Source of the DNA: an uncultured Lachnospiraceae bacterium
Lineage (GTDB): Bacteria > Bacillota > Clostridia > Lachnospirales > Lachnospiraceae
NCBI GenBank assembly: GCA_910586555.1
Contig: CAJUJY010000060.1
Coordinates: 1-20,911, forward strand
Direction: 5' to 3'
Length of the DNA stretch: 20,911 nt
In this document: piece after piece, positions 1 through 7,901 of the stretch
How positions within the stretch are numbered: position 1 is the stretch's first letter
Layout: every line of letters begins with the position of its first letter
Notes under the pieces: model-generated
The model's database searches: none
The model's input: only the letters and a program-made list of their open reading frames with translations
What the model was told of the DNA's origin: nothing
Translations under genes and position numbers: made by a program

Positions 1-164
1 TCTATTGTCTCATATTTGTCAGGTTTGGTCTAGGTACATGCTATCCACCGTTTACTAATTATATGCAAGATATTATAATTTTATATATATTTTTTATTAT
101 AATATTTTTCTCTGGCCTTTTATTCCTGTTTTTTCTTGTTTTTTGTATTGTTTAAAAGGAATAA

Positions 165-193
165 TTGCAAATCCAGGCCTTGTAATATATAAT
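165..193 (+). promoter_or_regulatory. sigma-A-type promoter of the Uma2 gene
   Basis: A -35 TTGCAA (165-170) and a perfect -10 TATAAT (188-193) are separated by 17 bases. The predicted transcript starts about 30 bases before the ATG at 234. Bases 1-164 are AT-rich and hold nothing else I can support. Confidence 0.75.
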
Positions 194-233
194 ACCATTA
201 TTATAAAATTTAAAAGAAAAGGAAGTGTTTTAT

Positions 234-809
234 ATGCCTGCACTAAAGGAACAAACAGAAAACATTACACTGGAATACTATGAAAACATTCCAGATGAAA
301 GAAAGACAGAAGTATTTGATGGCATAGCTTATGATATGGCAAGCCCGTCACAAGTACACCAGACAATTTCCATGGAACTTTCCACTATAATAAATACTTA
401 TATAAAAAATAATAAAGGCTCTTGTAAAGTATTCCATGCCCCATTTGATGTAAAACTTTCTGATAACCCACTTACCATTGTACAGCCTGATATTATGGTT
501 GTATGTGACAAAAATAAATTAGATTACAAACGCTGTAATGGCGCTCCTGATTTTATTGCTGAAATTGTATCTCCAGGAAACCCTTCAGATGATTATATAC
601 GCAAATTATATTATTATAAAAATTACGGGGTGAGGGAATACTGGATTGTTGACCCGGAACGTAAAACCGTAAGTGTAAATTATTTTGAAAAGAATATTAT
701 AAGCGTAGTTTATACATTTATGGCAACAATTAAAGTAAATATATTTAACGGGTTATATATTGACTTTAAAGAAATTGAAAAAGCAGCAGGAATACAGGAT
801 TTTATATAA
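234..809 (+). CDS. Uma2 family endonuclease-like protein (DUF820)
   Basis: The product has 191 residues and matches the Uma2 fold, a branch of the PD-(D/E)XK nuclease superfamily. Its cellular role is not established for most members. Seen: VQPDI (Asp86), then PDFIAEIVSPG (Glu110) followed by Lys124, which give the D...E...K catalytic pattern. The family hallmark YYKNYGVREYWIVDPE lies at about residues 127-142, and EVFDG near residue 27 is the usual N-terminal motif. A GTG at 225 is in frame, but AAGGAAG at 219-225 ends 8 bases before the ATG at 234, so the ATG is chosen. It has its own promoter and a terminator shared with the convergent LRR gene, so it is a single-gene unit. No antitoxin or partner gene is visible. 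The family call is firm; nuclease activity is inferred. Confidence 0.9.
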   Translation: MPALKEQTENITLEYYENIPDERKTEVFDGIAYDMASPSQVHQTISMELSTIINTYIKNNKGSCKVFHAPFDVKLSDNPLTIVQPDIMVVCDKNKLDYKRCNGAPDFIAEIVSPGNPSDDYIRKLYYYKNYGVREYWIVDPERKTVSVNYFEKNIISVVYTFMATIKVNIFNGLYIDFKEIEKAAGIQDFI

Positions 810-813
810 ATAA

Positions 814-862
814 AAATAAAGCAGCTTTATTTTAAAAATTTAATATTGCTGCTTTATTTTTT
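814..862. terminator. bidirectional intrinsic terminator
   Basis: AAATAAAGCAGC (814-825) pairs perfectly with GCTGCTTTATTT (848-859). The stem is followed by T residues on the plus strand, and on the minus strand by TTATTT. It sits between the convergent Uma2 gene and the first LRR gene and can end both. Confidence 0.85.
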
Positions 863-932
863 GGTTTTAAACAATGTTTTTAAACCTGGCTTGCCAGTAA
901 TAATATTTTTAAATATAAACAGTAAAAATTAC

Positions 933-2897
933 CTAATTCCTAGGCCAGCCTGTAATTATTAAATCTTTATCAGAGATTAAATTTTCTAAATTTTTACAGT
1001 TGCTTACATCAAGGTTTTGAAGATTATTTTGTTTACAATTCAAATCACCTAAATTTATATTTTTGCTTAAGTCAAGTTCTGTAAGCTGGTTGGAACTACA
1101 ATTCAAATCATATAATTCTATACTACTGCTTAAATCCAGATTTACCAGCTTGTTATTACGGCAATCAAACTGGTATAATGATATATTATTACTTAATATA
1201 AGCTTTTCTAGCTGGTTAGAACTGCAATCTAAATAGCTCAATGCCTTGTCATTACTTAAATCAAGCTCCTTAAGCTGGTTTCCCTGGCATTCTAAATGCT
1301 CCAGCACTGTGTTATTGCTTATATTAAGTTCCACCAATTTATTATCACTACATTCCACTCTTTTTAATCTGGTATTATTACTTAAGTCAAGCTCTGTTAG
1401 TTCATTATTATAGCACTCAAGCTCTTGTAGTTCTATATTTTTACTTAAATCAAGTTCTGTAAAATTCCCATAAAGATGTAATGTTACCAAAGCAGTATTT
1501 TGGCTTAAATCAATACTTGTAAATTTATTATTAAGAGAGGCATCAATAATTAGTTCCTTTAAATTTGTGTTTTTGCTTATATCAAGACCTGGCAATGACT
1601 CTCCATCACATCTTAACTTTTCCAATATAGCACAGCCACTTATATTTAAATTTGCCAGTTTTGGATTTGAAGAACAATTAACAGTTTTTAATGATATACA
1701 ACTACCAAGATCAAGGCTTTCCAATTTATTGCCCTCGCAAGACAAAGTTATCAGGCCTGTGCATCCTGTTACATTAATATTAGACAAATGGCTTGTATAA
1801 CCTCCGCCATCATAATGATAAGAAATACTATGCAGCCATTCTAACTCTGTATTATCACTAAAATCTATATCTGACAAATTGCTAAAATTTAAATATGTAA
1901 GAGAAATTTCTCCTGTAAGCCCTTTTGCCGGCCAGTAAATGCCTGTCAGGCTTCCGTTTTTGTCCCATGTATATTCACTACTGTCTAAATCTTCACTAAC
2001 AGTTGCACCTGCTTCTATCTGTTTTTTAATAAGCTCTTTTAGTACAGTTACATCATGTTCATTTTTGCCATCAGAAGGCTCTGGTGAACTGCTTTCTTCT
2101 GGAGGGACTGGTGTTTCTGTTACTGCTGCACTTGCTGATGGTGGAGGAACTGGTGCTTCTGTTACTGCTGCACTTGCTGATGGTGAAGGTGCTGGTGTCT
2201 TTGTACCCTCTGGTGCTGGTGTTTTCTTATCCTGTGGCACATAAACTGGATAATATCCTGATGGTATTGTTGTTTCTGGTGTTTGTGTTACTACAGGTGA
2301 AGCTGTTGCTTCTGTTACCGGGGTTTGTGATGGTACTGCTGAAGGTGAAGCACCTGGGGTTTGTGAAGTTTCTGGGTTTTTTGTTGTTTCCGCTGCCGGC
2401 GTATTTTCTAGTGGTGTTGTATTTACTGGTTCTTGTGTTTCTGGGGTCTTTGTTGTTTCTGTTACTGGTTCTTGTGTTATTACAGGATTTTGTGTGCCAG
2501 ATGGTTCTTGCGTTATTTCTGGTTGTTGTGTCTTTTCTGGCTTTGAATTTACTATAATCTTTGTTGTAAGTTTTTTTGTAAATAATTTTTTTGCATTTTT
2601 GCTTTTACGGTATTTTACAGTAATCTTTACTTTGCACTTTCCTTTAGAAACTGCTGTTACCACACCTTTTTTATTTACAGTTGCTATTTTTTTATTTGTG
2701 CTTTTAAATGCTTTTGACTTTATAAAAGAACCTTTTACTTTAATTGTTTTTTTCATTCCTTCTGTAATAGTAATGCTCTTTGTTGCTGACGGTGTGCCTG
2801 CTGCCGCTGCTGTAACTGCCATATTCCCTTGTGGAACTAATGAAACAGATAATGCAATAACAATTGCTATTGCAATAACTTTTTTATTTAGCTTCAT
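933..2897 (-). CDS. secreted leucine-rich repeat protein with Big_2-like domain (paralogue A)
   Basis: The product has 654 residues. Visible domains in order: a signal peptide (Lys-rich start, hydrophobic core to about residue 30, Ala-rich cleavage region); a Lys-rich bacterial Ig-like (Big_2) domain at about 40-117 with the KIATVNKKGVVTAVSKG signature; a Pro/Thr/Ser-rich linker at about 120-275 that includes a duplicated 14-residue unit; a conserved cap at about 280-335 (GATVSEDLDS, EYTW); and about 14 leucine-rich repeats of mostly 21 residues at 341-644 (LxxLDLSxNxxLxxLxCxxNx). There is no LPXTG motif or C-terminal membrane segment, so it is either released or held by the Big_2 domain (inference). 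The ATG at 2897 has GGGAGG 9 bases upstream. No strong private promoter is seen in the 141 bases after paralogue B, so co-transcription is possible. The ligand is unknown; surface adhesion or interaction is a family-level guess. Confidence 0.9.
   Translation of the reverse strand: MKLNKKVIAIAIVIALSVSLVPQGNMAVTAAAAGTPSATKSITITEGMKKTIKVKGSFIKSKAFKSTNKKIATVNKKGVVTAVSKGKCKVKITVKYRKSKNAKKLFTKKLTTKIIVNSKPEKTQQPEITQEPSGTQNPVITQEPVTETTKTPETQEPVNTTPLENTPAAETTKNPETSQTPGASPSAVPSQTPVTEATASPVVTQTPETTIPSGYYPVYVPQDKKTPAPEGTKTPAPSPSASAAVTEAPVPPPSASAAVTETPVPPEESSSPEPSDGKNEHDVTVLKELIKKQIEAGATVSEDLDSSEYTWDKNGSLTGIYWPAKGLTGEISLTYLNFSNLSDIDFSDNTELEWLHSISYHYDGGGYTSHLSNINVTGCTGLITLSCEGNKLESLDLGSCISLKTVNCSSNPKLANLNISGCAILEKLRCDGESLPGLDISKNTNLKELIIDASLNNKFTSIDLSQNTALVTLHLYGNFTELDLSKNIELQELECYNNELTELDLSNNTRLKRVECSDNKLVELNISNNTVLEHLECQGNQLKELDLSNDKALSYLDCSSNQLEKLILSNNISLYQFDCRNNKLVNLDLSSSIELYDLNCSSNQLTELDLSKNINLGDLNCKQNNLQNLDVSNCKNLENLISDKDLIITGWPRN
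966..1877 (-). repeat. leucine-rich repeat array of paralogue A (63-base period)
   Basis: About 14 in-frame units of about 63 bases encode residues 341-644. Units 1, 3, 5 and 6 deviate in length; the later ones are regular 21-mers with the pattern LxxLDLSxNxxLxxLxCxxNx. Most units carry a Cys two residues after the second conserved Leu. Confidence 0.85.
2100..2183 (-). repeat. duplicated 42-base unit in the linker of paralogue A
   Basis: Two adjacent copies of a 14-residue unit (PSASAAVTEAPVPP, then the same with Glu-Thr in place of Glu-Ala) encode residues 239-266. This is a recent in-frame tandem duplication in the disordered linker. Confidence 0.8.
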
Positions 2898-3038
2898 TTC
2901 TAAATTCCTCCCTTTATTTTTAAATTTTAAAAATTTACTTTAATGCTTAAAACATTCTGGTATATTCTGGAAAACTGCCAGGTTATTATTTCTTCCTTTG
3001 GTATGCCAGTTTTTTATATATATAGAATTGTTTTAAAA

Positions 3039-5081
3039 TTATTGGGTTTTATTGTCTATAATGGTTACGCCCAAATCACACTGTACATTATTACTATCTT
3101 TTACAATTTTGCAATTACTAATGTCAATACTTGACAATTTATTATCAAAACACTGCAAAAAATATAATGATGTACACTTGCTTATATCAAGTTCTGTTAA
3201 ATTATTTATAAAACATACAAGTTCTTTTAATAATGCGAGATTACCCAGATTAAGTTTTTCAAGCTGGTTTTCACTGCAATTCAGAGATTCCAGTTTTTTA
3301 CAATCACTTACATCAAGGCTTTGTAACTGGTTTTTAAGACATGTAAAATTTTTTAATGATGTACAACCGCTTAAGTTAATATTTAGCAATTTATTATTAT
3401 CACAGAAAAAATCACTAAGCATTGTAAAACCACTTACATTAAGGTTTGTTAGCTGGTTATACTCACACCATATTACTTCCAATAATGTACAGCCGTTTAA
3501 ATCAAGTTTTGCAAGCTGGTTAGTGCCACAAAATAATTTTTTTAATGCCGGGGAAGTACTTAAATCAAGGTTTGACAAGTTATTAACAGCACAATCTAAC
3601 TCTTCTAATAATGTACAGCCATTTACATTAAGGTTTGTAAGCGGGTTGTTACCACATTCCAGTTTTGTTAGTCCTGTTAATCCGCTTGCATCAAGGTTTT
3701 GTAACGTGTTATACATACAAGACAGGCTTTGCAATTCTTTACAGCCACTTACATTAAGCTGTATTAACTGGTTTCTGTCACAATATAAATTTTCTAATTT
3801 TGTTAATCCGTTTACATCAAGATTTGCAAGCTGGTTATCTGTACAGTAAAGCAGCCTTAATTCCTTACAATTTTTTACATCAAGGCTTGTAATCTGGTTA
3901 TATGTACAATCCAGCCAGTCTAATTTTGTACAACTGCTTACATCAATGTTTGTTAGCTGGTTATGGAAACAATGTAATTCCTTTAATGCCTTGCAGTTAC
4001 TTACATTAATACTTTCCAGTCTGCTATAAGCGCACGTTACTGAATTTAATTCCGTATTATTGCCCACATCAATGTTTACTAAAAAAGTATCTTCACTTCC
4101 ATATGGTATACTTACATCACCTTTGAGATTCTTATTATTCCATGCAATTCCTGCCAGTCTGCCATCTTTTGACCATGTATATTCCCCACTATCCAAATCC
4201 TCACTAACAGTTGCACCTAGTTCCCTTTGTTCCTGGATTATTTTAGTTAAAAATTTTACATCATAATCATTTTTTCCCAAAGTCTGTACTGGCGTGCTGC
4301 TCTCTTCTGGAACTATTGTACCTGGCACACTTGCAGATGGAATTGGTGTATTTGCTGGCACTGGTGCATTTGTTGTTTCTGGTTTAACCGTTGGTACTGG
4401 TGTTTTCGTTACTTCTGGCTTAGCTGTTGCCAGTGGTGTATTTGTTATCTCTGGTTTAGCCGTTGGTGCTGGTGTTTCCGTTGCTTCTGGTTTAGCTGTT
4501 GGCAATGGTGTTTTCGTTGTTTCTGGTTTAGCTGTTGCAACTGGTGTTTTTGTTATTTGTGGTTTAGCCGTTACAACTGGTGCTTTTGTTATCTGCGGTT
4601 TAATTGTTGTAACTGGTTTAACTGTTACTGGTGTATTTGTTACTTCCGGCTGGACTGCTGCCTCTGGTGCATTTGTTATTTCTGGCAATTCTGTTATTAC
4701 TGGTGTATTTGTTTCTTCTGGTTCTTGCGTTTTTTCTGGTTTTGTATTTACTATAATCTTTGTTGTAAATTTTTTTATAAATACTTTTTTTGCATTTTTA
4801 TTTTTGCGGTATTTTACAGTAATCTTTACTTTGCACTTTCCTTTAGAAACTGCGGTTACCACACCTTTTTTATTTACAGTTGCAATTTTTTTACTGGTAC
4901 TTTTAAATGCTTTTGACTTTATAAAAGAACCTTTTACTTTAATTGTTTTTTTATCCCCTTCTGTAATTGTAATGCTTTTTGTTACTGATAACTTGCCTGC
5001 TGCTGCCTTAACCACCACATTTCCTTGTGCGGCTAGTGAAACAGATAAAAGCATTGCAACAGCCTTCTTATTAAATTTCAT
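3039..5081 (-). CDS. secreted leucine-rich repeat protein with Big_2-like domain (paralogue B)
   Basis: The product has 680 residues and the same architecture as its downstream neighbour. A signal peptide (1-28) precedes a Big_2-like domain at about 35-112, which differs from paralogue A at only about 7 of 85 aligned residues. Then come a Thr/Pro/Lys linker at about 115-265, the GATVSEDLDS cap at about 270-330, and 15 regular 21-residue leucine-rich repeats at 334-648, closed by a short degenerate end. The linker contains seven 12-residue tandem repeats. The ATG at 5081 has GGAGG 6 bases upstream, and a consensus promoter lies about 80 bases further up. Leaders of both paralogues share TTTAAAAATTTA-like sequence, which supports a tandem gene duplication. 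A weak hairpin (arms AAAACTG/CAGTTTT) after the stop may give only partial termination. There is no anchor motif, so it is presumably secreted. The binding partner is unknown. Confidence 0.9.
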   Translation of the reverse strand: MKFNKKAVAMLLSVSLAAQGNVVVKAAAGKLSVTKSITITEGDKKTIKVKGSFIKSKAFKSTSKKIATVNKKGVVTAVSKGKCKVKITVKYRKNKNAKKVFIKKFTTKIIVNTKPEKTQEPEETNTPVITELPEITNAPEAAVQPEVTNTPVTVKPVTTIKPQITKAPVVTAKPQITKTPVATAKPETTKTPLPTAKPEATETPAPTAKPEITNTPLATAKPEVTKTPVPTVKPETTNAPVPANTPIPSASVPGTIVPEESSTPVQTLGKNDYDVKFLTKIIQEQRELGATVSEDLDSGEYTWSKDGRLAGIAWNNKNLKGDVSIPYGSEDTFLVNIDVGNNTELNSVTCAYSRLESINVSNCKALKELHCFHNQLTNIDVSSCTKLDWLDCTYNQITSLDVKNCKELRLLYCTDNQLANLDVNGLTKLENLYCDRNQLIQLNVSGCKELQSLSCMYNTLQNLDASGLTGLTKLECGNNPLTNLNVNGCTLLEELDCAVNNLSNLDLSTSPALKKLFCGTNQLAKLDLNGCTLLEVIWCEYNQLTNLNVSGFTMLSDFFCDNNKLLNINLSGCTSLKNFTCLKNQLQSLDVSDCKKLESLNCSENQLEKLNLGNLALLKELVCFINNLTELDISKCTSLYFLQCFDNKLSSIDISNCKIVKDSNNVQCDLGVTIIDNKTQ
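3138..4082 (-). repeat. leucine-rich repeat array of paralogue B (15 x 63 bases)
   Basis: Fifteen consecutive 21-residue units (residues 334-648) show no length variation. They follow LxxLxVSxCxxLxxLxCxxNQ, with a near-invariant Cys and Asn in each unit. Confidence 0.9.
4362..4613 (-). repeat. 36-base minisatellite-like repeats in the linker of paralogue B
   Basis: Seven in-frame copies of a 12-residue unit of the type PVATAKPETTKT encode residues 157-240. Copies differ by a few codons. The length is probably variable between strains through slippage or recombination. Confidence 0.85.
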
Positions 5082-5161
5082 TCAAGACCTCCATTTATTT
5101 ATATTTAAAAATTTATGGTAACCTGCAAAACCTGGCAATATCTGGCAAGATTGCCATGAAC

Positions 5162-5191
5162 ATTATATCTCCCTCCCCGTGAATGTGTCAA
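5162..5191 (-). promoter_or_regulatory. consensus sigma-A promoter of LRR paralogue B
   Basis: On the minus strand a perfect -35 TTGACA (5186-5191) and a perfect -10 TATAAT (5162-5167) are 18 bases apart. The leader to the ATG at 5081 is about 75 bases and contains a tandem TTGCCAG/TTGCCAGG pair at about 5134-5152. Confidence 0.85.
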
Positions 5192-5218
5192 GACTTTGTT
5201 ATGGACATACAAAAGAAA

Positions 5219-5258
5219 CAGATATAAATACACTATAAATATAGTATATTTATATCTG
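5219..5258. repeat. 40-nt palindrome between divergent promoters
   Basis: A near-perfect inverted repeat: CAGATATAAATA is mirrored by TATTTATATCTG, and the pairing continues to the centre with one mismatch (C against T). It lies upstream of both flanking genes, so it is not a terminator for either. It could be an operator, a cruciform or a fossil of a mobile element. Confidence 0.7.
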
Positions 5259-5309
5259 CCTTTACTATATACTGCTTTTCATTTGTTTTATAGCCTGCCA
5301 GATAATCCA

Positions 5310-5324
5310 TTATACCTGGTATAA
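5310..5324. promoter_or_regulatory. short palindrome, possible operator
   Basis: TTATACC-T-GGTATAA is a perfect 7-base dyad around one central base. It is far from the mapped promoters (-35 boxes at 5186-5191 minus strand and 5722-5727 plus strand), so a regulatory role is only a possibility. Confidence 0.3.
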
Positions 5325-5345
5325 ATTCTATCATAGTGTCTGCCA

Positions 5346-5709
5346 TAACCCATGTCTGTTTCATAAATTTTTGATTATATATAAACAGGAGATAATTTAT
5401 AGTTATCCTGCATTGGTCTTTTGTTTGTATATATTAAATGCTGTGTACATGCAGCAGTTTTATATATTTTCTGTAGCAGGCACGTTCCCACTACGATACA
5501 ATGTCATTTAGTTAAGAAAAAAATTAAAATACTATGCCCTGGCAAGTCCAAAGTAATCCTACAGGCAAGCGGAAGCGGGTTGCCTGTAGGATTACTTTGG
5601 ACTTGCCAGGACATAACATTCTGGCCTCTTATTTAAAACAAACCACAGATAACTATAAATTATCTCCTGTTTATATATAATCAAAAATTTATGAAACGGA
5701 CGTGGTTTA
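5346..5709. mobile_element. fold-back (MITE-like) non-coding element
   Basis: Bases 5358-5407 and 5648-5697 form a 50-base perfect inverted repeat. An outer extension of 12 bases matches at 9 positions on each side (to 5346 and 5709). The 240-base interior contains a separate perfect 31-bp hairpin and no convincing gene; a 71-codon frame at 5421-5636 has no ribosome site and no recognisable product. The design (long terminal inverted repeats, a few hundred bases, no transposase) fits a miniature inverted-repeat element, but a clear target duplication was not found. A structured RNA is the alternative. The right end stops 12 bases before the -35 of the ABC-F gene. Confidence 0.55.
5533..5615. 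repeat. 31-bp perfect hairpin inside the fold-back element
   Basis: Arms 5538-5568 and 5580-5610 are exact reverse complements (starting CCTGGCAAGTCC) around an 11-base loop GCGGAAGCGGG. After one mismatch, TATG/CATA adds four more pairs. No T-tract follows directly on either strand, so a simple intrinsic terminator is unlikely. Confidence 0.85.
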
Positions 5710-5721
5710 AAGATTGTATAT

Positions 5722-5750
5722 TTGCCTTTTTTCAGATATTAGTCTATAAT
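5722..5750 (+). promoter_or_regulatory. sigma-A promoter of the ABC-F gene
   Basis: A -35 TTGCCT (5722-5727) and a perfect -10 TATAAT (5745-5750) are 17 bases apart. Transcription would start near 5757. This excludes the in-frame ATG at 5752 as the start and favours the ATG at 5806. Confidence 0.75.
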
Positions 5751-5805
5751 AATGATTTATTATAGTAATTTATCTAAAATTTTTTATACAGAAATGGGGA
5801 ATTAC

Positions 5806-7740
5806 ATGATTTTACAATGCAGCCATATTACTAAAACTTTTTTAACAAATACTGTTTTAAATGATGTATCTTTTCATATAAATGATAATGAAAAAGCTGC
5901 TATAGCAGGCATAAATGGTTCTGGCAAGTCAACGCTTATAAAAATTATTATGAATGAACTTGAAGCAGACAGTGGTGAAGTGGTTATACGCAAAGATGTT
6001 TCTGTAGGATATTTTGCACAGAACCAGGAATATAATTCTGATAAAAGCATTTTAGAAGAAATGCATAATGCCAGGCCTGAAATTAAAGAACTCGGAAAAC
6101 GTCTTGAAAATTTATCAAAACAAATGGATAATGCAGAGGGGGAAACACTAGAAAACCTTATTAAGCAGCATGACCAGGCAAGGCAGGATTTTGAACGTCT
6201 TGGCGGTTATTCATATGAAAGTGAAATTACAGGTGTACTTAAGGGGCTTGGCTTTAATGAAAATGACTTTGGCCAGCCTGTACAATCCCTGTCTGGCGGT
6301 GAAAAAACAAGGGTTGCCCTTGCAATGATGCTGCTAAAAAAACCAGAACTGGTTATTCTTGATGAACCTGCAAACCACCTTGACATAAATTCAATCCAGT
6401 GGCTTGAAGGATATCTTTCAAGTTATAAAGGAGCTGTGCTTGTTGTTGCACATGACAGGTATTTCCTTGATAAAATTGCAACAAAAATAATTGAATTGAG
6501 GCAGGCAAAATGTACTGTATTCCAGGGAAATTATACAGAATATTCAAAGAAAAAACAGGCAGCAATAGAAGCACTTATGAAACAGTACCTTAACCAGCAG
6601 GCAGAAATAAAACACCAGGAAGAAGTTATTGCAAAGCTTAAATCATTTAACAGGGAAAAATCCATTAAAAGGGCTGAAAGCCGTGAAAAAATGCTTGATA
6701 AAATAGAACGCATAGACAAACCTGTGGAAGAAAACACTAAAATGAACCTTCTTTTTAAACCACGCATACAAAGCGGAAATGATGTACTTTCTGTAAAAGG
6801 GCTTTCTAAAAGTTATGGAAGCCACGAACTTTTTTCAGATATAAACTTTGATATAAAAAGAGGTGAACATGTTGCAATAATTGGTGATAACGGCACAGGT
6901 AAAACTACCATACTTAAAATCCTTATGGGAATGTATGGTTCTGGTACTGGTTTTGATGGACAAGTAAAATTTGGCACTAATGTACAGGTTGCATATTATG
7001 ACCAGGAACACCAGGTACTTCACCCTGAAAAAACATTATTTGATGAAATACAGGATACATATCCTGATATGAATAATACAAGGGTACGTAATGTACTGGC
7101 GGCTTTTCTTTTTACTGGTGATGATGTATTTAAACAGATTAAAAACTTAAGTGGCGGTGAAAGGGGACGTGTATCACTTGCAAAACTTATGCTTTCTGAT
7201 GCTAATTTTTTGCTGCTTGATGAGCCTACCAACCACCTTGACATTGATTCTAAGGAAATACTGGAACACGCGGTTAATAATTTTGAAGGCACTATTTTAT
7301 ATGTATCACATGACAGGTATTTTATAAATACAACTGCTTCAAGAATATTAAACCTTACTCAAAAACAAATAGTAAACTATCCTGGAAATTATGATTATTA
7401 CCTTGAAAAAAAAGAGGATGCAGAAAGAGCACAACTTGTTACAGATATACAGGCTGGCAGCAGTACGGAAGAAACTTCTGTAGCTGGCAGTAAATTAAGC
7501 TGGCAGCAGCAGAAAGAAGAACAGGCAAGGCTGCGTAAAATAGAAAGTGAACTTAAAAAGACAGAAGCAGAAATAGAACAGCTTGAAACACGCAATGCAG
7601 AAATAGATTCACAGCTTTCAGATCCCGCCAATAGTACAAACATACAGTTATTACAGGAACTTTCCAAGGAACATGAAGCCAATGGAAACAAGCTTGAAGA
7701 ACTTATGGAACAGTGGGAAGCATTGTCAGACACATTATAA
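5806..7740 (+). CDS. ABC-F family ATP-binding cassette protein, YdiF-like
   Basis: The product has 644 residues, close to Bacillus YdiF. ABC-F proteins are soluble twin-ATPase factors that bind the ribosomal E site and affect translation or drug resistance; they are not transporters. Seen in domain 1: Walker A GINGSGKS (35-42), signature LSGGE (162-166), Walker B with DEPANHLD (to about 193, Ala instead of the usual Thr) and switch His216. The charged interdomain linker (about 232-322) is the P-site-reaching ABC_tran_Xtn segment. Domain 2 has GDNGTGKT (360-367), LSGGE (448-452), DEPTNHLD and His502. A C-terminal coiled coil (about 565-640) is typical of YdiF/Uup types. The start is set by GGGGA 5 bases before the ATG. 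Housekeeping translation factor is more likely than an antibiotic-resistance determinant, but sequence alone does not decide. Confidence 0.93.
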   Translation: MILQCSHITKTFLTNTVLNDVSFHINDNEKAAIAGINGSGKSTLIKIIMNELEADSGEVVIRKDVSVGYFAQNQEYNSDKSILEEMHNARPEIKELGKRLENLSKQMDNAEGETLENLIKQHDQARQDFERLGGYSYESEITGVLKGLGFNENDFGQPVQSLSGGEKTRVALAMMLLKKPELVILDEPANHLDINSIQWLEGYLSSYKGAVLVVAHDRYFLDKIATKIIELRQAKCTVFQGNYTEYSKKKQAAIEALMKQYLNQQAEIKHQEEVIAKLKSFNREKSIKRAESREKMLDKIERIDKPVEENTKMNLLFKPRIQSGNDVLSVKGLSKSYGSHELFSDINFDIKRGEHVAIIGDNGTGKTTILKILMGMYGSGTGFDGQVKFGTNVQVAYYDQEHQVLHPEKTLFDEIQDTYPDMNNTRVRNVLAAFLFTGDDVFKQIKNLSGGERGRVSLAKLMLSDANFLLLDEPTNHLDIDSKEILEHAVNNFEGTILYVSHDRYFINTTASRILNLTQKQIVNYPGNYDYYLEKKEDAERAQLVTDIQAGSSTEETSVAGSKLSWQQQKEEQARLRKIESELKKTEAEIEQLETRNAEIDSQLSDPANSTNIQLLQELSKEHEANGNKLEELMEQWEALSDTL

Positions 7741-7853
7741 AAAACTTTTTGTCCTGGTGGCTTTCCAAAAATTTAACCTTATAAAACCATCCCTTTAAAA
7801 TTCATGCTTCTTAAGCACCGGGGCTGGATTACCAGGATTTTAAAAGCTAATTT

Positions 7854-7890
7854 AAAAACAGGAGGCATTTAATGTATGCCCCCTGTTTTT
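7854..7890. terminator. bidirectional intrinsic terminator
   Basis: AAAAACAGGAGGCAT (7854-7868) pairs with ATGCCCCCTGTTTTT (7876-7890) with one mismatch. The stem carries T-tracts on both strands and lies between the convergent ABC-F and L,D-transpeptidase genes. Confidence 0.88.
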
Positions 7891-7901
7891 ATTATATGTT
7901 T

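Noticed and set aside
4362..4613. Regular 36-base repeats that could be mistaken for a CRISPR array.
   Set aside because: Repeats are directly adjacent without unique spacers, keep the reading frame and encode a Pro/Thr linker.
4294..5121. A 275-codon plus-strand frame with a repetitive Val/Gly/Ser-rich product.
   Set aside because: It is the antisense of the repetitive linker and Big_2 part of LRR paralogue B; composition and repeat period mirror the real gene, and there is no ribosome site.
5421..5636. A 71-codon frame inside the fold-back element.
   Set aside because: No ribosome site; it runs through both arms of the perfect hairpin, and its product has no recognisable features.
5752..5805. 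An 18-codon N-terminal extension of the ABC-F protein.
   Set aside because: The -10 box ends at 5750, so the ATG at 5752 would precede or coincide with the transcript start; GGGGA before 5806 marks the true start.
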